Below are positions 8,566-16,226 of a stretch of 64,000 bases of DNA, in pieces. Origin of the DNA: Hamadaea sp013361475 (GTDB lineage Bacteria; Actinomycetota; Actinomycetes; Mycobacteriales; Micromonosporaceae); the NCBI RefSeq assembly GCF_040654195.1, contig NZ_JBFAHM010000010.1, positions 248,001 through 312,000 of the forward strand. The letters are read 5' to 3'. Below the pieces are notes generated by a model, which ran no database searches, had not been told where the DNA came from, and saw nothing but the letters and a program-made list of their open reading frames with translations. The first letter of the stretch is position 1; each line of letters starts with the position of its first letter. Position numbers and translations under genes: made by a program.

Positions 8566-9333
8566 TCAGGCCGCGATGCGGGCGAGCCGGGAGCGTACGC
8601 CGGCGAAGTGCGCCCGCATCGCGGCCGCCGCCGCGACCGGGTCGCCCGCCAGGACCGCCTCGTAGATGTCGCGGTGCTTGCGAGCCACGTCGGCGGGCGC
8701 CTCGTCGGGCGCGCCGAGGTCGTCCCGGAGCTGGTGGTAGACCTCCCAGAAGGCGCCGAGCAGCTGGCCCACCAGGGGATTGGCGAGGGGCCGATAGAGG
8801 ACGTCGTGGAACCGCCGGTCCGTCTCGGGGGCGATCGGCTCGCCAGCGGCCGCCTCCGCCTCCATCTGCACGATGGCGTCCAGCGCGTCGGTCAGCTTCG
8901 GCGCCCCGGTCCCCCGCTCGATCAGCAGCACGACCAGGCCGCTCTCCAGCACCTCGCGGATCTCGATGAGGTGACCGAGGTGGTTGCGTTCCTCGGGCAT
9001 GGTCATCCGGCTGTGGAAGGCCAGCTCGTCCACCAGCCCGTTGAGCGACATGCGCCCGACGAACATCCCGAATCCGTGCCGGATGTCGACGATCCCCACG
9101 GCTTGCAGGACTTTCAGGGCTTCCCGGACGGAATTGCGTCCAATGCCCAGTTCTTGCATCAATTCAGACTCGGTCGGCAGCGGGTCGCCGGTGCTCAAAC
9201 CGCGCTGAAGGATGATGCCCTTCACCGCCTCCTGGACCTCGACGGATCGGCTTCGACGCCCTCTAGCAGCGGGAACGCGATTCGCGGGTACCTTGGTGGG
9301 CTGACCGTCCCCGTTCCGATCGGCCTGAAACAT
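8566..9333 (-). CDS. FadR-type GntR (FCD) regulator 2 of the sialidase locus
   Basis: This ~255-residue regulator has an Arg/Pro-rich N-terminal extension (~30 residues). A GntR winged HTH (LPTESELMQELGIGRNSVRE, GIVDIRHGFGMFVG) and an FCD domain with metal-site motifs DRRFH, ARKHRD and RAHFAG follow. It is plainly paralogous to regulator 1, with near-identical recognition-helix and hinge motifs, so both probably bind the same palindrome. The ATG at 9333 was chosen because GGAG lies 9 nt upstream; an ATG at 9342 is possible. The gene is divergent from the transporter operon, with the double operator between them. Having two regulators suggests heteromeric or ligand-split control. Confidence 0.85.
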   Translation of the reverse strand: MFQADRNGDGQPTKVPANRVPAARGRRSRSVEVQEAVKGIILQRGLSTGDPLPTESELMQELGIGRNSVREALKVLQAVGIVDIRHGFGMFVGRMSLNGLVDELAFHSRMTMPEERNHLGHLIEIREVLESGLVVLLIERGTGAPKLTDALDAIVQMEAEAAAGEPIAPETDRRFHDVLYRPLANPLVGQLLGAFWEVYHQLRDDLGAPDEAPADVARKHRDIYEAVLAGDPVAAAAAMRAHFAGVRSRLARIAA

Positions 9334-9359
9334 CGCGGACATCTCCAGGTCATCTCCTC

Positions 9360-9429
9360 TTGACCGGGGACGGGATCGACCCCTAACGTGCACTCTACAG
9401 GACATGGGATGTGGGACGTCCAATGTCCG
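9360..9429 (+). promoter_or_regulatory. Promoter and double operator of the ABC transporter operon
   Basis: TTGACC (9360-9365), an 18-bp spacer and TAACGT (9384-9389) form the promoter. Two operator copies follow: AGGACAT-GGG-ATGTGGG (9399-9415, imperfect right half) and GGGACGT-CCA-ATGTCCG (9413-9429). They overlap by 3 bp, which suggests cooperative binding. Confidence 0.72.
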
Positions 9430-9471
9430 AGGATCACAATAAGCCGAAACCCACCCCCAATAGGAGGCACC

Positions 9472-11100
9472 GTGAGCGCCCCGGTTTCTCGGCCAGCTCT
9501 CAACCTCAGCGGCAGCCGCCGCGACTTCCTGCGTATCAGCGGGTCGGTGAGCGCCGCCGCGGCCATCTCGGCCGCTCTCGGCGCGTGCAGCGGCCCTGCT
9601 TCGACGAGCACCGCCGGGGCCGGCGGCGACAAGGACCTCATCACCGCGGTCATCGGATACGGCAACAACCAGAGCTGGGACCCGTCGATGACGGCCTCGG
9701 CCTTCACGATGGCGGCGAACAACCACATCTACGAGGGTCTGGTCGACACCGACCCGATCACCCGCGACCCCTACCCGGCGCTGGCCACCGCGCTGCCCGC
9801 CGACGTCAACGCCACGAGCTGGAAGTTCACCCTGCGTGAGGGCGCCAAGTGGCACGACGGCCAGCCGGTGACCGTCGACGACGTGCTGTTCACCTTCGAG
9901 CGCGCGCTCGACAAGTCCACGCTCATCTACTCCTTCTTCTCCGCCTGGCTGAAGGAGGTCAAGAAGGTCGACGACAAGACCGTCGAGCTGGTCTTCAAGT
10001 TCCCCTTCCCGGACGCGCTGCCCCGGCTCACCATCGCCAAGATCATGCCGAAGCACATCTTCGGCGCGGCCGGCGGCTGGGACTCGGCCAAGAACGGCAA
10101 GGCGGTCGGCTCCGGCCCCTACAAGCAGACGGCGCACAACCCGAAGTCGAACACAACCTTCGAGGCGTTCGCCGACTACAACGGGCCGCGCAAGGCGACC
10201 GTCAAGAAGATGAACTGGCTGTCCATCGTGGACGCCCCGGCCCGCGTCGCGAAGATCTCCGGCGGCAGCGCCGAGGCGCAGATCGCCGACAACATCCCGT
10301 ACGCGAACATCGACCAGCTCCAGAAGGGCGGTCTGACGGTCGAGGGCGGCAAGGGCATGAACCACATGTTCTTGATGTTCAACACCGCGCAGAAGCCGTT
10401 CGACGACATCCGCGTACGCCAGGCGCTGTTCTACGCGATCGACACGAAGAAGATGATCGACGTCGCGTTGAAGGGCCACGGAGCGGCCTCGTCGAGCTTC
10501 CTGAACGAGCAGAACCCGTCGTACGCCAAGGCGAAGACCGTCTACTCCTACGACCCGGACAAGGCGAAGGCGCTGCTGAAGGCGGCCGGCGTCACGAACC
10601 TGACGGTGACCCTGATGGCCGTCAACGTCAGCTGGATCACCGACTGCCTGCCGACGATCGCCAACTCCTGGGACGCGATCGGCGTCAAGACCACCCTGGA
10701 GCCGCAGGACACCGCGGCGCTGTTCACGAAGATGGACCAGTCGCAGAACTACCAGGTCGTGGCGGCCGCGTCGAACCCGAACCAGTTCGGTCTCGACGCC
10801 GACCTGATCCTTCGCTACAACTACACGTCCGGCGGGACGTGGATGAAGTACACGAAGTGGGACCAGAGCCCGGTCGCCAAGGACCTGTTCGCCAAGATGG
10901 ACGCCGCGACGCAGGAGCCCAGCCCGACGAAGAAGCTCGACCTCGTGCACGCGTACCTCGACATCATCGCCGAGCAGGCGGTGCTCTACCCGGTCGTGCA
11001 CACCGAGCTGATGACGGCTTGGGACCCGAAGAAGCTGAGCGGCGTCCGGCCGCAGGCGTACCCGGGAATCAACCTGCTCCAGGCCACCCGCCAGGGCTGA
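9472..11100 (+). CDS. ABC transporter substrate-binding lipoprotein, peptide/SatA family (SBP_bac_5)
   Basis: This 542-residue binding protein starts at GTG (9472) behind AGGAGG. The N-terminus is a Tat signal with SRRDFLRIS followed by a lipobox ending LGAC, so it is exported folded and lipid-anchored. The mature part is a family 5 solute-binding protein: IYEGLVDTD, WKFTLREGAKWHDGQPVT and VRQALFYAID are typical. The family binds peptides, nickel, oligosaccharides and, in the SatA branch, sialic acid. The shared operator and the sialidase and aldolase neighbours make sialic acid, or a sialylated sugar, the likely cargo. It is the first gene of a five-gene operon. Confidence 0.88.
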   Translation: MSAPVSRPALNLSGSRRDFLRISGSVSAAAAISAALGACSGPASTSTAGAGGDKDLITAVIGYGNNQSWDPSMTASAFTMAANNHIYEGLVDTDPITRDPYPALATALPADVNATSWKFTLREGAKWHDGQPVTVDDVLFTFERALDKSTLIYSFFSAWLKEVKKVDDKTVELVFKFPFPDALPRLTIAKIMPKHIFGAAGGWDSAKNGKAVGSGPYKQTAHNPKSNTTFEAFADYNGPRKATVKKMNWLSIVDAPARVAKISGGSAEAQIADNIPYANIDQLQKGGLTVEGGKGMNHMFLMFNTAQKPFDDIRVRQALFYAIDTKKMIDVALKGHGAASSSFLNEQNPSYAKAKTVYSYDPDKAKALLKAAGVTNLTVTLMAVNVSWITDCLPTIANSWDAIGVKTTLEPQDTAALFTKMDQSQNYQVVAAASNPNQFGLDADLILRYNYTSGGTWMKYTKWDQSPVAKDLFAKMDAATQEPSPTKKLDLVHAYLDIIAEQAVLYPVVHTELMTAWDPKKLSGVRPQAYPGINLLQATRQG

Positions 11101-11123
11101 GACGCGGACCTGGGGAGGTTCGC

Positions 11124-11159
11124 CGGTCACCGGCCGTACGCGAGTGCGGCCGGTGACCG
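11124..11159 (+). promoter_or_regulatory. Intra-operon stem-loop between binding protein and permease
   Basis: GGTCACCGGCCG (11125-11136) and CGGCCGGTGACC (11147-11158) form a perfect 12-bp stem (13 with the flanking C-G pair) and a 10-nt loop. The position fits a processing or attenuation hairpin that raises binding-protein mRNA over the permease mRNA, as in many ABC operons. Confidence 0.6.
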
Positions 11160-11180
11160 CCACACGAAAGGAGGCCCGCG

Positions 11181-12140
11181 GTGGCGGTCATCGCGCGGAT
11201 GCTGGTGCGCCGCATCCTGATCCTCATCCCGCTGTTGCTCGGTGTCATCGCATTCGTGTTCATCGTCATGCGGTTCTCCAACAACAAGCCGGAGTACGCG
11301 TACTTCCAGGGGGCCAACCCGACGCAGGAGCAGATCCACCAGTTCCAGGTGGACAACGGCCTGCTAGACCCCCTGCCGCTGCGGTACTTGCGGTTCGTCG
11401 GCGATCTGCTGCACGGTGACATGGGGACGAGCGTGCTCACCAAGGCGCCGGTCCTCGACTCGGTGCTGACGGCGTTGCCGCTGACCCTGCAGCTGACCTT
11501 CCTCGGGCTGGCCATCGCGGTCGTGCTCGCCACGGTCTTCGGCGTGATCGCGGCGATCTTCCGCGACCGCTGGCCCGACCAGCTGATCCGGCTGGTGTCC
11601 CTCGTCGGGGTGGCCGCGCCGGGCTTCTGGCTCGCGCTACTGATGATCCAGTGGCTCGCGGTGGACCGCGGCTGGTTCCCCACCAGCGGCTACATCAATC
11701 CCGCCGACTCGCTCAGCGGCTGGCTGCAGTCGCTGACGTTGCCCGCACTGTCGCTGTCCCTGCCGGTCGCCGCACAGCTCACCCGGATCATCCGCACGTC
11801 GATGGTGGAGGAGCTGGACAAGGACTATGTGCGTACGGCGATCGGCAGCGGGTTGCCGCCGATCGTGGTCATCGGCCGCAACGTCCTCCGGAACGCCCTC
11901 ATCAATCCGCTGACCGTGCTCGGTCTCCGGATCGGCTACCTGCTCGGCGGAGCCGTCGTCATCGAGACGATCTACTCGCTGCCCGGCATGGGCCAGCTGA
12001 TGATCAACGGCGTACGCGACGGCGACCCGGCGGTGGTGCAGGGCGTCGTGCTCACCATCGCGGTCGGCTTCGTGGTCGTGAACCTCGTCGTCGACATCCT
12101 CTACCTGCTCGTGAACCCCCGACTGAGGAGCGCCGGCTGA
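11181..12140 (+). CDS. ABC transporter permease (DppB/SatB type)
   Basis: This 319-residue inner-membrane protein has the DppB/OppB layout. An N-terminal TM helix (ILILIPLLLGVIAFVFIV) is followed by a periplasmic loop (GLLDPLPLRYLRFVGDLLHGD) and five further helices. The EAA-like loop lies around DYVRTAIGSGLPPIVVIGRN. The GTG start at 11181 follows AAAGGAGG. The stop TGA overlaps the next ATG by one base (TGATG). It forms half of the translocation pore with the fused permease-ATPase encoded next. Confidence 0.9.
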   Translation: MAVIARMLVRRILILIPLLLGVIAFVFIVMRFSNNKPEYAYFQGANPTQEQIHQFQVDNGLLDPLPLRYLRFVGDLLHGDMGTSVLTKAPVLDSVLTALPLTLQLTFLGLAIAVVLATVFGVIAAIFRDRWPDQLIRLVSLVGVAAPGFWLALLMIQWLAVDRGWFPTSGYINPADSLSGWLQSLTLPALSLSLPVAAQLTRIIRTSMVEELDKDYVRTAIGSGLPPIVVIGRNVLRNALINPLTVLGLRIGYLLGGAVVIETIYSLPGMGQLMINGVRDGDPAVVQGVVLTIAVGFVVVNLVVDILYLLVNPRLRSAG

Positions 12141-14137
12141 TGCGCGATAACACTGGCCGCAGGGGCAACCCTCTGCGGGCGGGTCTGGCCAAGCGACTCT
12201 CCCGGCCCGGAATCCAGTTCCGCCGGCTCGGTGTCCCCTCCTGGATCTCCATCGGCGTCGTCGTCGTGATCGCGCTGGCCGCGATCTTCGCTCCGCTGCT
12301 CGCCCCGCATTCGCCGTACGTGCAGGAGGCGGACGGTGGCGGACCGACCGCGGACCACTGGATGGGTCTCGACAGCGCCAACCGGGACATCTTCACCCGG
12401 CTGCTCTACGGCGCGCGCTGGTCGCTCATCATCGGCCTGGGCGCGACCGCGATCGCGCTCATCCTCGGCGCGCTGATCGGCGCGATCGCGGCGACCTCCC
12501 GGCGGGCCTTCGACGAGGGCATCATGCGCACCCTCGACGTCGTCATGGCCTTCCCCGGCATCGCGCTCGCCGCGGTCCTGGTCGCGGTCTTCGGCGGCAG
12601 CATCCCCGTGCTCGTCATGGCGATCGCGTTCCTCTACATGCCGTCGGTGGCCCGTGTCGTCCGCGCGAACGTCCTGGCCCAGTACGGCGAGGACTACGTC
12701 GCCGCCGAACGGGTCATCGGCGCGCGTACGCCGCACATCCTGCTCAAGCACGTGGCGATCAACTGCGCCGCCCCGATCCTCGTCTTCTGCACCGTCATGG
12801 TGGCCGACGCGATCGTGTTCGAGGCGTCGCTGTCGTTCATCGGCGCCGGCGTACGCCCGCCGGACCCCTCGTGGGGCTCGGTCATCGCCGACGGCCGGAA
12901 CATGGTGCTGCTCGGCGGCTGGTGGGCGACGGTGTTCCCGGGTCTGCTGATCCTGATCACCGTGCTGGCGCTCAACATCCTGGCCGAGGGCGTCTCCGAC
13001 GCTTGGGCCGCGCCCGCCGCCCGTCCCGCCGTCCCGCGCCAGGGCCGGTCCGATGTGGACCGTCTGGAGGCGGCGACCCCCGGCAGCGGCCAGGTCGTCG
13101 AGCTGCCCGGCCTCGCCGAGGCCGCGCAGCGGCTGGCCGCCCGGGCTCGGCCGCTGCCGACCGGTGAACCCGTCCTGGCCGTACGCGATCTCCGGATCGG
13201 TTTCGACGGGCGGCACAACGGGGTCGACATCGTCGACGGCATCTCCTTCGACGTACGCCCCGGTGAGGTGCTCGGCCTCGTCGGCGAGTCCGGCTGCGGC
13301 AAGTCGCTGACGGCGTTGACCGTCATGGGGCTGCAGCCCCGTGGCGCCCGAATCAGTGGCACCGTGACCTTCGGCGGCCAGGACCTGCTCACCATGCCGA
13401 AGGCGGCCCGCCGCAAGCTGATGGGCCGCGACATCGCGATGATCTACCAGGACGCCCTCTCGTCGCTCAACCCGGCGATGACGATCAAGTCCCAACTCAA
13501 GCAGGTCGTCCGGCGCGGCGGTCAGCGTACGCCCGCCGAACTGCTGGAGCTGGTGGGGCTGGACCCCGCGCGTACCCTCTCGTCCTATCCGCACGAGCTG
13601 TCGGGCGGCCAGCGGCAGCGCGTGCTGATCGCGATGGCGCTGTCCCGCGACCCGAAGCTCATCATCGCGGACGAGCCCACCACGGCCCTGGACGTGACCG
13701 TGCAGGCCCAGGTGATCCAGCTGCTGCTGCGCCTGCGCGCGGAGCTGGGCTTCGCGCTGATCCTGGTCTCGCACGACTTGGCGCTGGTGGCCGACGTGAC
13801 CGACCGGGTGGTCGTGATGTACGGCGGCCAGATCGTGGAGACCGGGGTGACCTCGCAGTTGGTCGGCGCACCGGCCCACCACTACGCCCGTGGCCTGCTC
13901 GGATCGGTGCTCTCCCTGGAGTCCGGCGCGGAGCGGCTGACCCAGATCCGGGGTGTCGTCCCGTCCCCGGCCGACTTCCCGAGCGGCTGCCGGTTCGCCG
14001 ACCGCTGCCCGATGGCCACCGAGATCTGCCGGGCCGAGCGGCCGTCGCTCACCGGGGATCGGGCCCACGAGGTGGCCTGCCACCATCCAGCGGTCGCCAC
14101 CGTCGGCGCCGCGGCACTCTCGGGGGAGGCGCTGTGA
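12140..14137 (+). CDS. Fused ABC permease-ATPase (DppC-DppD / SatC type)
   Basis: This 665-residue fusion has two parts. Residues ~30-300 are a DppC-type permease: APLLAPHSPY, WMGLDSANRDIFTRLLYGAR, the EAA-like loop EDYVAAERVIGA, and VFEASLSFIGAGVRPPDPSW. After a ~45-residue Ala/Pro-rich linker come residues ~345-660, a DppD-type ATPase. It has Walker A GESGCGKS, Q-loop MIYQDALSSLNP, signature LSGGQRQR, Walker B LIIADEPTTALD, the switch His in LVSHD, and the C-terminal Cys-containing oligopeptide-ATPase motif. The same fusion is known for SatC of the Haemophilus ducreyi sialic acid importer. It is coupled to its neighbours by 1-bp (upstream) and 4-bp (downstream) overlaps. An assembly error is unlikely because the frame is continuous through the linker. 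Confidence 0.9.
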   Translation: MRDNTGRRGNPLRAGLAKRLSRPGIQFRRLGVPSWISIGVVVVIALAAIFAPLLAPHSPYVQEADGGGPTADHWMGLDSANRDIFTRLLYGARWSLIIGLGATAIALILGALIGAIAATSRRAFDEGIMRTLDVVMAFPGIALAAVLVAVFGGSIPVLVMAIAFLYMPSVARVVRANVLAQYGEDYVAAERVIGARTPHILLKHVAINCAAPILVFCTVMVADAIVFEASLSFIGAGVRPPDPSWGSVIADGRNMVLLGGWWATVFPGLLILITVLALNILAEGVSDAWAAPAARPAVPRQGRSDVDRLEAATPGSGQVVELPGLAEAAQRLAARARPLPTGEPVLAVRDLRIGFDGRHNGVDIVDGISFDVRPGEVLGLVGESGCGKSLTALTVMGLQPRGARISGTVTFGGQDLLTMPKAARRKLMGRDIAMIYQDALSSLNPAMTIKSQLKQVVRRGGQRTPAELLELVGLDPARTLSSYPHELSGGQRQRVLIAMALSRDPKLIIADEPTTALDVTVQAQVIQLLLRLRAELGFALILVSHDLALVADVTDRVVVMYGGQIVETGVTSQLVGAPAHHYARGLLGSVLSLESGAERLTQIRGVVPSPADFPSGCRFADRCPMATEICRAERPSLTGDRAHEVACHHPAVATVGAAALSGEAL

Positions 14138-15144
14138 CCACGCCACTGGTAGAGCTGAAGGACGTGCACGTTGTGCACAAGGCCCGGTCGGGCGGCCTGT
14201 TCACCCGCGATCGCGTGTACGCGTTGACCGCGGCGGACCTGAGCATCTCGGCGGGCGAGACGGTCGGCGTCGTCGGCGAGTCCGGCTGCGGCAAGTCCAC
14301 ACTGGCCCGGGTGCTCGTCGGGTTGCAGAAGCCGACTCAGGGCAGCGTGGTCTTCGAGGGCGAGGAGCTCTGGAAGCTGTCGACGAGTCGCCGCCGGACC
14401 GCGGTCGGGCAACAGACGGGGATGGTCTTCCAGGACCCGTCGACCGCGTTGAACCGGCGGCTGTCCATCCGGCAGGTGCTCCGGGATCCGCTGGACGTCC
14501 ACGGCGTCGGCAGCGTACGCGACCGTGAGCAGCGGGTCAGTGAGCTGCTCGACCTCGTCGGCCTGCCGTCGAGCGTGGCGAACGTCCTGCCGAGCCAGGT
14601 CTCCGGAGGGCAGCGGCAGCGGGTCGCGATCGCCCGCGCCCTGGCGTTGCGGCCGAAGCTGCTGATCGCCGACGAGCCGACGAGCGCCCTCGACGTCTCC
14701 GTCCGCGCCCAGATCCTCAACCTCCTGCTGGATCTGAAGCAGCAGCTCAACCTGGCGATGGTCTTCGTCTCGCACGACATCCAGACCGTACGCCGGATGA
14801 GCGACCGGGTCGTCACGATGTATCTCGGCCGCGTCGTCGAGGAGGCGCCGGCGGCGTCGGTCCCCGGCGGGGCGCGTCACCCGTACACCCGGGCGCTCTT
14901 CTCGGCCACGCCCGGCCTGCTCTCCCCCATCGACCCGATCCCCCTGGTCGGGCCGGTGCCGTCGGCGACCCGGCCGCCCAGCGGCTGCCCGTTCCGGACT
15001 CGGTGCTGGAAGGCGACTTCCGAGTGCGCCGCGGACATGCCGGCGGCGACCCTTGAGGGATCTCATCTCTATCGATGCCACCATCCGGTTCTCAACGGCG
15101 CGACCGACCTCGAACTGATCAGCCAAGCACAGGAGCGTTCATGA
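14134..15144 (+). CDS. ABC transporter ATPase (DppF/SatD type)
   Basis: This 336-residue ATPase starts at GTG in a 4-bp GTGA overlap with the preceding stop. It has Walker A GESGCGKST, Q-loop MVFQDPSTALNRR, signature VSGGQRQR, Walker B LLIADEPTSALD and the H-loop VFVSHD. The C-terminus has the oligopeptide-ATPase Cys motif (SGCPFRTRCWKATSEC). It would pair with the ATPase half of the fused subunit to drive import. Its stop overlaps the aldolase ATG by 4 bp (ATGA). Confidence 0.9.
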   Translation: MTTPLVELKDVHVVHKARSGGLFTRDRVYALTAADLSISAGETVGVVGESGCGKSTLARVLVGLQKPTQGSVVFEGEELWKLSTSRRRTAVGQQTGMVFQDPSTALNRRLSIRQVLRDPLDVHGVGSVRDREQRVSELLDLVGLPSSVANVLPSQVSGGQRQRVAIARALALRPKLLIADEPTSALDVSVRAQILNLLLDLKQQLNLAMVFVSHDIQTVRRMSDRVVTMYLGRVVEEAPAASVPGGARHPYTRALFSATPGLLSPIDPIPLVGPVPSATRPPSGCPFRTRCWKATSECAADMPAATLEGSHLYRCHHPVLNGATDLELISQAQERS

Positions 15145-16073
15145 CCACCGCCGCCACGGCACTCTCCGGCGTCATCCCCCCGGTCTGCACCCCCCTCACC
15201 CCCGACTACGAGGTCGACAAGCCGTCGTTGATCCGGCTCGTGGACCACCTGATGGACGGCGGTGTGGACGGGTTGTTCATCCTCGGCTCGTCGTCGGAGG
15301 TGGCGTTCCTGCCGGACGGGCACCGCAAGGTCGTGCTCGACACCGTGATCAACCACGTCGGGGGTCAGGTTCCGGTGCTCGCCGGCGTCATCGACATGAC
15401 CTCGCTGCGGGTGCTCGACCACGTCCACACGGCCGTCGACGCGGGCGCGGACGCCCTGGTCGCCACCGCTCCGTTCTACACGCGTACGCACCCGAACGAG
15501 ATCTCGCGGCACTTCAAGGCGATCTCGGCCCGGGCCGGCGTCCCGGTGTACGCCTACGACCTGCCCGTCTCGGTCCACAGCAAGCTGACCGCCGACCTGC
15601 TGCTGGGCCTGGCCGCTGAGGGCGTACTGGCCGGGCTGAAGGACTCCAGCGGCGACGAGGGCGGTTTCCGGGAGGTGATCCTCGGCCGCCGGGATCGGGA
15701 CCTCCCCGGGTTCGCCGTGTTCACCGGCTCGGAGCTGACCGTCGACTCCGCGCTGTGGATGGGCGCCGACGGCGTGGTGCCCGGCCTCGGCAACGTCGAC
15801 CCGCACGGCTACGTACGCCTCTACCAGCACGCCCGGGCGGGCGACTGGGTCGCCGCCCGGACCGAGCAGGAGCGGCTGTTCCGCCTCTTCGGGCTGGTCG
15901 CCGTGGGCGGACCGCACATGGGCCGCAGCTCGTCGGCGCTCGGGGCGTTCAAGGCCGCGCTGCACCTCCGTGGGGTGATCGACCACCCGACGACCGCCTT
16001 GCCGCAGATTCCCCTCGACGCCGACGAAATCGCCCGCGTCGGGAAATTCCTCGCCGACGCCGCGCTCCTCTGA
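15141..16073 (+). CDS. N-acetylneuraminate lyase / dihydrodipicolinate synthase family aldolase
   Basis: This 310-residue TIM-barrel aldolase carries the Schiff-base Lys in GLKDSSGD (about K167) and the catalytic Tyr region VYAYDLP (Y137/Y139). The usual GTTGE/GSTGE pyruvate carboxylate loop reads GSSSE here (about 49-53). It is the last gene of the transporter operon, with a 4-bp overlap. I infer that it splits imported N-acetylneuraminate into pyruvate and N-acetylmannosamine. The altered loop leaves room for another 2-keto-3-deoxy sugar acid. It is unlikely to be the lysine-pathway DapA, given the operon context. Confidence 0.8.
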   Translation: MTTAATALSGVIPPVCTPLTPDYEVDKPSLIRLVDHLMDGGVDGLFILGSSSEVAFLPDGHRKVVLDTVINHVGGQVPVLAGVIDMTSLRVLDHVHTAVDAGADALVATAPFYTRTHPNEISRHFKAISARAGVPVYAYDLPVSVHSKLTADLLLGLAAEGVLAGLKDSSGDEGGFREVILGRRDRDLPGFAVFTGSELTVDSALWMGADGVVPGLGNVDPHGYVRLYQHARAGDWVAARTEQERLFRLFGLVAVGGPHMGRSSSALGAFKAALHLRGVIDHPTTALPQIPLDADEIARVGKFLADAALL

Positions 16074-16078
16074 TTCGG

Positions 16079-16151
16079 TGATCATTGCGTCAGCCATGCT
16101 GTTTGAACGGACATTTCACCGGGCGAAGCAGCATGGCTGACGCAATGATCA
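16079..16151. repeat. Intergenic inverted repeat family B, copy 1 (73 bp)
   Basis: TGATCATTGCGTCAGCC with its extension to 16101 pairs perfectly over 23 bp with 16129-16151. A 27-nt centre contains GGACATTTC. It is one of four 73-bp copies bounded by TGATCA, and lies 5 bp after the aldolase stop. Confidence 0.85.
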
Positions 16152-16226
16152 TGCATACGGGGGTGGTGAGAAAGGCCACCAGCCGGAGAGAGTCACTGAT
16201 AGCGAGCGGCCCGTTACGGTGGGCTA

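Noticed and set aside
9334..11163. N-terminal part of a long minus-strand frame antisense to the binding-protein gene
   Set aside because: Only its last ~255 codons (GntR regulator) are real. The rest is Val/Arg/Leu-rich antisense of the binding-protein gene.
12101..14146. 681-codon minus-strand frame opposite the permease-ATPase fusion
   Set aside because: The composition (His/Asp/Arg/Gln-rich, no domain) is typical of the antisense frame of a high-GC gene. The plus strand has complete Walker and permease motifs.
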